From Rhodothermia bacterium (GTDB taxonomy: Bacteria > Bacteroidota > Rhodothermia > Rhodothermales > JABDKH01), in NCBI GenBank assembly GCA_018679295.1, contig JAHHLP010000519.1, positions 1 to 6,921 on the forward strand: a DNA stretch of 6,921 nucleotides. The letters are read 5' to 3'. Positions 1 to 4,588 of this stretch are shown piece after piece (the first letter of the stretch is position 1; each line of letters opens with the position of its first letter). The notes beneath the pieces were generated by a model. That model made no database searches. It was not told the DNA's origin and saw only the letters and a list, made by a program, of their open reading frames with translations. The position numbers were made by a program, and so were the translations under genes.

Positions 1-305
1 GGGTACGGGCGGACGGGCACCGCGTATCCGCCCTCCATCTGAAGTTCCTACAGCCCATGGCGTCCGGCATCGGTGAGATCCTCCAACGATTCGGCAAGGT
101 CATTTCCGTCGAGATGAACTACTCGGACAGCCTCGACGATGAACTCATCGATGCCGACAACCGGAGGTACTCAAACCTTGCCCTGTTGCTGCGCGCCCGC
201 TACCTGGTGGATGTAGACTCGTGGTCGGGTGTACACGGTGAACCGATCCAGCCGGGTCGTATAGAGGAGATGATTCGACACCAGCTATCAACCATCAATG
301 GGTGA
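1..305 (+). CDS. korA: 2-oxoacid:ferredoxin oxidoreductase alpha subunit, C-terminal fragment
   Basis: The frame is open from base 3 to a TGA at 303-305 and gives 100 residues; the start lies upstream of the window. The translation begins with a beta-strand followed by FLQPMASGIGEIL, then a second strand (KVISVEMNYSD) and a helical tail. This is the usual end of the alpha subunit of 2-oxoacid:ferredoxin oxidoreductases, where the transketolase-C-like domain II has the motif LxFLQPxP..I..IL..F..V..VE.N. The family oxidises 2-oxoacids with CoA in the cytoplasm and passes electrons to ferredoxin. The stop overlaps the next gene's first possible start by 8 nt and that gene is clearly the partner beta subunit, which supports the call. 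Substrate specificity cannot be read from this fragment, so the korA name rests on the downstream KorB-like sequence. Confidence 0.85.
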   Translation, partial: VRADGHRVSALHLKFLQPMASGIGEILQRFGKVISVEMNYSDSLDDELIDADNRRYSNLALLLRARYLVDVDSWSGVHGEPIQPGRIEEMIRHQLSTING

Positions 306-1278
306 GCGACCAATGTTTGGCCTCAACACGTCTCTTGCGATTGACATCGAGGAGCCTCAGTACAACCTGACGGACTATCAGAGTGCCGTTCCCAGGTGGT
401 GTCCGGGCTGCGGCGACAACGCGATCCTGACAGCCGTGCAGCGACTCTGCCGCGATGAGCAGCTCCCACCGGAAAAGACCGTATTCGTGTCTGGTATTGG
501 ATGCTCGAGCCGATTCCCTCATCACATGGGCACGTACGGCTTTCACGGTCTCCATGGCCGCGCCCTCCCGATTGCCCAGGGCGTCAAGATTCGCCGCCCC
601 GATCTCAACGTGTTCGTAAACATGGGCGACGGCGACTGCTGCAGCATCGGAACCGCTCACTGGATTCACGCGATCCGCTACAACATGAATCTCGTGGTGC
701 TTGTCCACGACAACGAGATTTATGGCATGACCAAGAAGCAGGCCTCCCCTACGTCGCCAAAGGGACTGAAGACGTCTACGACGCCACGCGGCTCCTACCT
801 CGAGCCGCTCAACATCCTCAGCACGACGCTCGGTGTGGGAAACGTGTCTTTCGTTGCCAACGCTGTCGAGTGGATCCCGGACGTGCTCTACCAAATCATC
901 CACGCTGCATTTCATCATCGCGGCTTCTCGTTCGTTCGCATCGCTCAGCGGTGTCCGCACTTCATGCCAAACTTTTTCGATTGCCTCATCACCGACCCGA
1001 AAAAGATCCTTCTCCTCAATCACGAGAACGGAATCCGCGTAAATGGAAAGCTCGGCGAGACCTACTCCAACTCGATGGAGCATGACCCCTCGGACATCAA
1101 CCGCGCTCGCGAGATCGCAGCGGTGAGTGACGTCGAGCCCGTTGGAATCCTGTATCGCAACGACTCTCGTCAGTGCTACGAAGACCTTCGGCGGCCTAGA
1201 AAGTCCGTCTCCGTCGGCATGAGAAAAGAGGCTATCGATCGTGAGTTCGACAAGTTTGCCGTCAACGTCCTCACCTGA
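298..1278 (+). CDS. korB: 2-oxoacid (probably 2-oxoglutarate):ferredoxin oxidoreductase beta subunit
   Basis: This 326-residue protein is a full-length beta subunit, which binds thiamine diphosphate and the proximal [4Fe-4S] cluster. Visible motifs are WCPGCGD (C35, C38), GIGC (C69) and a late RCPHF (C219), the four positions that ligate the cluster in this family. The thiamine/Mg motif GDGD is at 110-113, followed by HDNEIYGMTKKQ at 137-148, the conserved DNxxYGMTxxQ block. FHGLHGRALPIAQG (82-95) is also family-typical. The C-terminal part from about 240, including ILYRN and CYEDLRR, is a family extension. The frame overlaps the alpha stop by 8 nt. An alternative start at 313 (removing five residues) has the better-placed ribosome site, so the N-terminus is uncertain by five residues. 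KorB-type is favoured over PorB by overall similarity recalled from the family; the substrate is inferred. Confidence 0.95.
   Translation: MGERPMFGLNTSLAIDIEEPQYNLTDYQSAVPRWCPGCGDNAILTAVQRLCRDEQLPPEKTVFVSGIGCSSRFPHHMGTYGFHGLHGRALPIAQGVKIRRPDLNVFVNMGDGDCCSIGTAHWIHAIRYNMNLVVLVHDNEIYGMTKKQASPTSPKGLKTSTTPRGSYLEPLNILSTTLGVGNVSFVANAVEWIPDVLYQIIHAAFHHRGFSFVRIAQRCPHFMPNFFDCLITDPKKILLLNHENGIRVNGKLGETYSNSMEHDPSDINRAREIAAVSDVEPVGILYRNDSRQCYEDLRRPRKSVSVGMRKEAIDREFDKFAVNVLT
301..306 (+). promoter_or_regulatory. Possible ribosome binding site for the 313 start of korB
   Basis: GGTGAG lies 6 nt upstream of the ATG at 313-315. The ATG at 298 has its nearest purine-rich element (GAGGAG, about 265-270) too far upstream to serve it. 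This favours initiation at 313, or coupled initiation at 298 through the overlap with the alpha stop. It is a weak, motif-only call. Confidence 0.3.
1226..1231 (+). promoter_or_regulatory. Ribosome binding site inside korB for the 832-residue gene
   Basis: AAGAGG sits 9 nt upstream of the GTG at 1241, within the korB coding region. It is the main support for starting the next gene at this GTG. The next in-frame Met is residue 67 of the long reading, inside what looks like conserved sequence. Confidence 0.4.
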
Positions 1279-3739
1279 CCCGGAGGCCACCCTACAATCC
1301 ACGACGGGTGAATCCGATTTCCAGGAATCAGTAGACTTCTACAGAAGCTCTGCCGTGCTCGCCTATCCCGAGCACGATGGCAAGGTGTCCGACAAGGCAG
1401 CACGAGATCTGCTGGCGTTCTTCCGCCATGGCCGCGAAATGGGGAAGCGTGTCGAGAATGCTGGACTGCTTCCCGTCTCATTGTACGAGTACGTAAACGC
1501 GTCAGCCCGTCGCGGCCCATACCCGCTTTGTATCGGCGAAGAGGCCGATGACATCCCAACGCCCCTGACCTCGATCATTGACCGTCTGATCGGAACGGAT
1601 GCACAGTCCGATGGCGACCAGGAACGCGTACGGCTGCTACTCAGGATGGACGCAGAGATCCGTCAACAGTTCGCGGACCATGCCGAACTCCCGCTGTCGA
1701 AACTTTGGGACCTGGCGACGGAAGTGGTTGCCCCGCCAGCTGATGATGCAACTTCCTCGTCAACACGGCAGACACTCACCGAGGCACGCAGTCGCCTTGC
1801 CGTGGACGGCAAGTTGGTCGGTCTATCACACGAGTCTCTGGTACACCTCGTCGCGACGATCAACGGCCGAATGTGGCTGCAACGATTTTCCGAGGCTCAG
1901 CGAGAAGCCGAAAACCTGGCTCTGCAGATTAACGATTTGCTCGAGGTAGACTTCGGCGCATCCGAAGAGTCGCGTACCCCGGACCACCTCGAGGCGTCCG
2001 TTGGAAAGACGTTTGCATCCGAACTCGATTTTGAAGCCCTGTCGGGAATCATGTCGGAGTCGGGCCGTCACCACCAAATGCCCGAACGGCGCCGACGGCG
2101 ATTGGAATCAATACGCGAGGACCTCGACATCCTGCGCAAAGAACTCTTGGCAGCCGGGACCGATCGGATCCTCGAAGGTAGCGCCGGCCTTGAGTCAGCG
2201 GCCGACACCGTTCGGCAGGACATGGAGACAATGGCACGACTCTCGAAGGCGGCGCAGGTCGCGCGGCTCGAAATCGCCGGCAGATACCGCGAAGAGGATC
2301 ACGATTCCTTTTTTGACGGTTTCGGCGTCGAGAATCTTACGGACGAGGAGTTAGAGATGTGCCCGCCCTGCCTCATTGACGCGGGTTCTACGTTCGACCT
2401 TTCGGCCTCGAGCCGCAGCCTGTTGATGGATCTTCTTGCTTCCCGGATGCCGGTGAAGGTTGTGGTACAGGTAAACGAGCCGGTCTCTGGATCTACAGGC
2501 CTGTTCGTGGATGGGATTCCGTCGGCCGCTGCGCAAACAGCATGGCAGGCAACAGCTCTCGGGAGTGCCTACGTTTTCCAGTCGCCCGCTTCCGAGGCTG
2601 AGTCGATCGGTAGGTCCGCGCTTTCGGGTGCAGAACATCTCGGGCCGTCGCTCTGGTCCGTTTACGCCGGCGCCGAGTCCACGATTGTCCCTCTCGACGA
2701 CTACCTGAGATCCGCGATTGCGCTGGAATCCCGGGCGTTTCCCGTGTTCGAGTTCAATCCAGGCGGCCGTGACTGGGCCGAACGGTTTAGCGTCGACCGC
2801 AACCCACATCCGGAAGACCCTTGGGGATGCGCCGATCTTGAAGTGGACCGCGATGGAGAGTTGGTTCCCCTCAAGGTCCCGTTCAGCTTCGCGGACTTTC
2901 TCTTCTGTGACTCGCGATGCAATGATCTCTTTCGATGGGTGGGGCCAGAAATGTGGCATGAGTCGATGACTCCGGTCGACGAGTACCTGCAGTCGGACAA
3001 GAGCGAAGAACCCGCCCTCGTCCCCTTCCTGTGGGCAGCGGATGAGGATGGCTATCTCCGCCGCGTGGTACCGAGTCGGAAGGTGGTGCGAACGATGCGC
3101 TTCGCTCTTGAGCGCTGGCACACGCTTCAGGAGTTGGGCGGCGTCAACAGCTCATTGGCCGCTCGTGTATTGGAGGAGTCGAGGGAACGCTTCGAACAGG
3201 AAAAGCAAGAAGCCATCGCAGAAATTGAATCCCGGTACAACGCTGAGTTACAAAAGACAACGGGCGAACTTGCACGCGGCATTGTCGCGAATATCGCGGC
3301 CGGTCTGCTTGGCCTGCAGGCCGCAGGACCCCAGCCGGCGGGCCTTTCGGGTGAGGTGCTGCCGACCAGTGGCCCTTCGGTCAAGGAACCGTCGGGACCA
3401 GCCGCGCCGGCTGAGCCTTCTCCAGTCGGAGAAAGCGAAACCTTGGGCGATACCGCATCGGAAGGTGACGATGCAGTAGAGACGATTTCCCTCGACGAGC
3501 CATACATAGAGACGGTTCGATGCACGACGTGCAACGAGTGCACGAACATTAACTCACGACTCTTCGCCTACGACGAGAATCAGCAGGCATTCATCAAGGA
3601 TGCGACGGCCGGGACGTTTCGCGAACTCGTCATGGCCGCTGAGAAATGTCCCGTACGAATCATTCATCCTGGGAAGCCGCTCAACCCTGATGAGCCGGAC
3701 CTGGATGACCTCATCGAACGCGCTAGGCCCTTCCTATAA
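1241..3739 (+). CDS. PFOR-like C-terminal half: degenerate thiamine domain plus single-cluster ferredoxin
   Basis: The 832-residue product starts with GTG and overlaps korB by 38 nt. Residues 1-30 are polar and disordered. Residues 30-350 are mostly helical, including PTPLTSIIDRLI (106-117) and EASVGKTFASELDFEALS (251-268); I recall this region from very large PFOR-like proteins. Residues 365-530 resemble PFOR thiamine domain VI: LTDEELEMCPPCLID, LLASRMPVKVVVQ, then ALESRAFPVFEFNP (494-507). The GDG motif reads D380-A-G, and the YSNTGG motif reads roughly VSGSTG at 415-420 with no Asn, so thiamine binding is unlikely. WHTLQELGGV (626-635) leads into a charged coiled coil (about 640-676), a hydrophobic stretch (681-696) and a Pro/Ala/Ser-rich linker (697-740). 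The end is a ferredoxin domain with C761, C764, C767 and C803-Pro. Likely role: electron transfer or scaffold in a Kor complex (inferred). No signal peptide is seen, so it is cytoplasmic. Confidence 0.8.
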   Translation: MSSTSLPSTSSPDPEATLQSTTGESDFQESVDFYRSSAVLAYPEHDGKVSDKAARDLLAFFRHGREMGKRVENAGLLPVSLYEYVNASARRGPYPLCIGEEADDIPTPLTSIIDRLIGTDAQSDGDQERVRLLLRMDAEIRQQFADHAELPLSKLWDLATEVVAPPADDATSSSTRQTLTEARSRLAVDGKLVGLSHESLVHLVATINGRMWLQRFSEAQREAENLALQINDLLEVDFGASEESRTPDHLEASVGKTFASELDFEALSGIMSESGRHHQMPERRRRRLESIREDLDILRKELLAAGTDRILEGSAGLESAADTVRQDMETMARLSKAAQVARLEIAGRYREEDHDSFFDGFGVENLTDEELEMCPPCLIDAGSTFDLSASSRSLLMDLLASRMPVKVVVQVNEPVSGSTGLFVDGIPSAAAQTAWQATALGSAYVFQSPASEAESIGRSALSGAEHLGPSLWSVYAGAESTIVPLDDYLRSAIALESRAFPVFEFNPGGRDWAERFSVDRNPHPEDPWGCADLEVDRDGELVPLKVPFSFADFLFCDSRCNDLFRWVGPEMWHESMTPVDEYLQSDKSEEPALVPFLWAADEDGYLRRVVPSRKVVRTMRFALERWHTLQELGGVNSSLAARVLEESRERFEQEKQEAIAEIESRYNAELQKTTGELARGIVANIAAGLLGLQAAGPQPAGLSGEVLPTSGPSVKEPSGPAAPAEPSPVGESETLGDTASEGDDAVETISLDEPYIETVRCTTCNECTNINSRLFAYDENQQAFIKDATAGTFRELVMAAEKCPVRIIHPGKPLNPDEPDLDDLIERARPFL

Positions 3740-3741
3740 TG
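3737..3741 (+). other. TAATG stop-start overlap (translational coupling)
   Basis: The TAA stop of the 832-residue gene (3737-3739) shares one base with the ATG of the RnfB-like gene (3739-3741). No strong Shine-Dalgarno element precedes this ATG, so re-initiation by the terminating ribosome is the likely mode, which would couple the amounts of the two proteins. Confidence 0.7.
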
Positions 3742-4584
3742 GAGTCCCTGCTCGCCATTGGCTTTCTTGCTGGATTGGCAGCCCTGCTGGCTGTCGTGCT
3801 GGCGGTAGCCCACAGAAGATTGTGGGTCTACGAGGACCCCCGCATCGACACCGTCACGGACATCCTTCCAGGCGCCAACTGCGGTGCTTGCGGACTTCCA
3901 GGCTGCCGCGCCTTTGCGGAACGCGTCGTTGACGGAAAGATCCTTCCGTCCGGCTGCCCGGTCGGCGGACCCGACACGGCTCGCTTCATCGCGAACTTTC
4001 TCGGCATCGAAGCGGGGGCGGTCGAGAAGAAGGTGGCCCGCCTGCTATGCGCGGGAGGGCGGGACGTGGCTCTGCAGGTGGGAGAATATGAAGGCTTCTC
4101 GTCTTGCCGGGCGGCCGCGACGATAGGAGGCGGATTCAAGGGATGCACGTTCGGATGCCTCGGATTAGCAGATTGTGAGGTTGCATGCACGTTCGACGCT
4201 ATAACTATGTCGAGCAACGGTTTACCAGTAGTAGACCTCGATGCGTGCACGGCCTGTGGCGACTGCGTCCGAGCCTGCCCGAAAGACCTCTTCGTCATAG
4301 AGCCGGTCAGTCACTGCCTAGTCGTTCAGTGCAAGTCGATCCTGGAAGGAGAGGAAGCGCTCGAGCGTTGCAAGGTGGCTTGCACTGGCTGCGGCTTGTG
4401 CGCCGCAGATGCTCCGGAAGGGCTGATCACTATGAAGGACAATCTGCCTGTAATCAACACCGAAAAGATCGAGCACCAGACGGAGCTTGCGACCCTGAGG
4501 TGCCCGACCGGTGCAATTCAGTGGATCGTCGGACAGCAGTTTAAGGAGTTCATCCCGCTCGATACCATGCCTGCAAAAAACTAG
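3739..4584 (+). CDS. rnfB: RnfB-like membrane-anchored iron-sulfur protein
   Basis: This 281-residue protein has an N-terminal hydrophobic helix (about 4-24) followed by HRRLW, the membrane anchor of RnfB. Next is the RnfB/CO-dehydrogenase-type Fe-S domain (PF04060 type) with C48, C51, C56 and C73 in ANCGACGLPGC and SGCPVGG. A first double-cluster ferredoxin follows: C136, C140, C146, C150, then C170, C173, C176, C180-Pro. A second ferredoxin has C211, C215, C218 and C221, but A225 replaces the next Cys and the following CxxCxxC is absent; only C255-Pro remains. It therefore probably carries one cluster where RnfB usually has two. RnfB is normally the ferredoxin-side electron-entry subunit of the Rnf complex, but no other rnf gene lies in the window. 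Its place between two PFOR-like genes suggests it links a ferredoxin-type oxidoreductase to the membrane (inferred). Confidence 0.92.
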   Translation: MESLLAIGFLAGLAALLAVVLAVAHRRLWVYEDPRIDTVTDILPGANCGACGLPGCRAFAERVVDGKILPSGCPVGGPDTARFIANFLGIEAGAVEKKVARLLCAGGRDVALQVGEYEGFSSCRAAATIGGGFKGCTFGCLGLADCEVACTFDAITMSSNGLPVVDLDACTACGDCVRACPKDLFVIEPVSHCLVVQCKSILEGEEALERCKVACTGCGLCAADAPEGLITMKDNLPVINTEKIEHQTELATLRCPTGAIQWIVGQQFKEFIPLDTMPAKN

Positions 4585-4588
4585 CGTG
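4582..4588 (+). other. TAG/GTG junction between the rnfB-like and PFOR-like genes
   Basis: The TAG stop (4582-4584) is separated by one base from the in-frame GTG (4586-4588) of the next gene. No Shine-Dalgarno element is evident, so coupled re-initiation is the likeliest mode. The next in-frame start, ATG at 4673, has an AGGG 11 nt upstream (4658-4661) and is the alternative. Confidence 0.45.

Noticed and set aside
295..1302. Long minus-strand open frame (335 codons) opposite korB
   Set aside because: It covers korB almost exactly, its translation has no recognisable domain and is Arg/Val/His-rich as expected of an antisense shadow in GC-rich DNA, and the + strand product is an unmistakable family member.
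2360..2371. CPPC (residues 374-377 of the 832-residue protein) as a thioredoxin-type redox motif
   Set aside because: It sits just before a beta-strand of the thiamine-like fold, where related proteins as I recall them have CPP followed by a hydrophobic residue; no thioredoxin fold is visible around it.
2351..3121. Minus-strand open frame (256 codons) opposite the 832-residue gene
   Set aside because: Composition is shadow-like, with no motif or ribosome site, and it lies inside a + strand region with clear protein-family signals.
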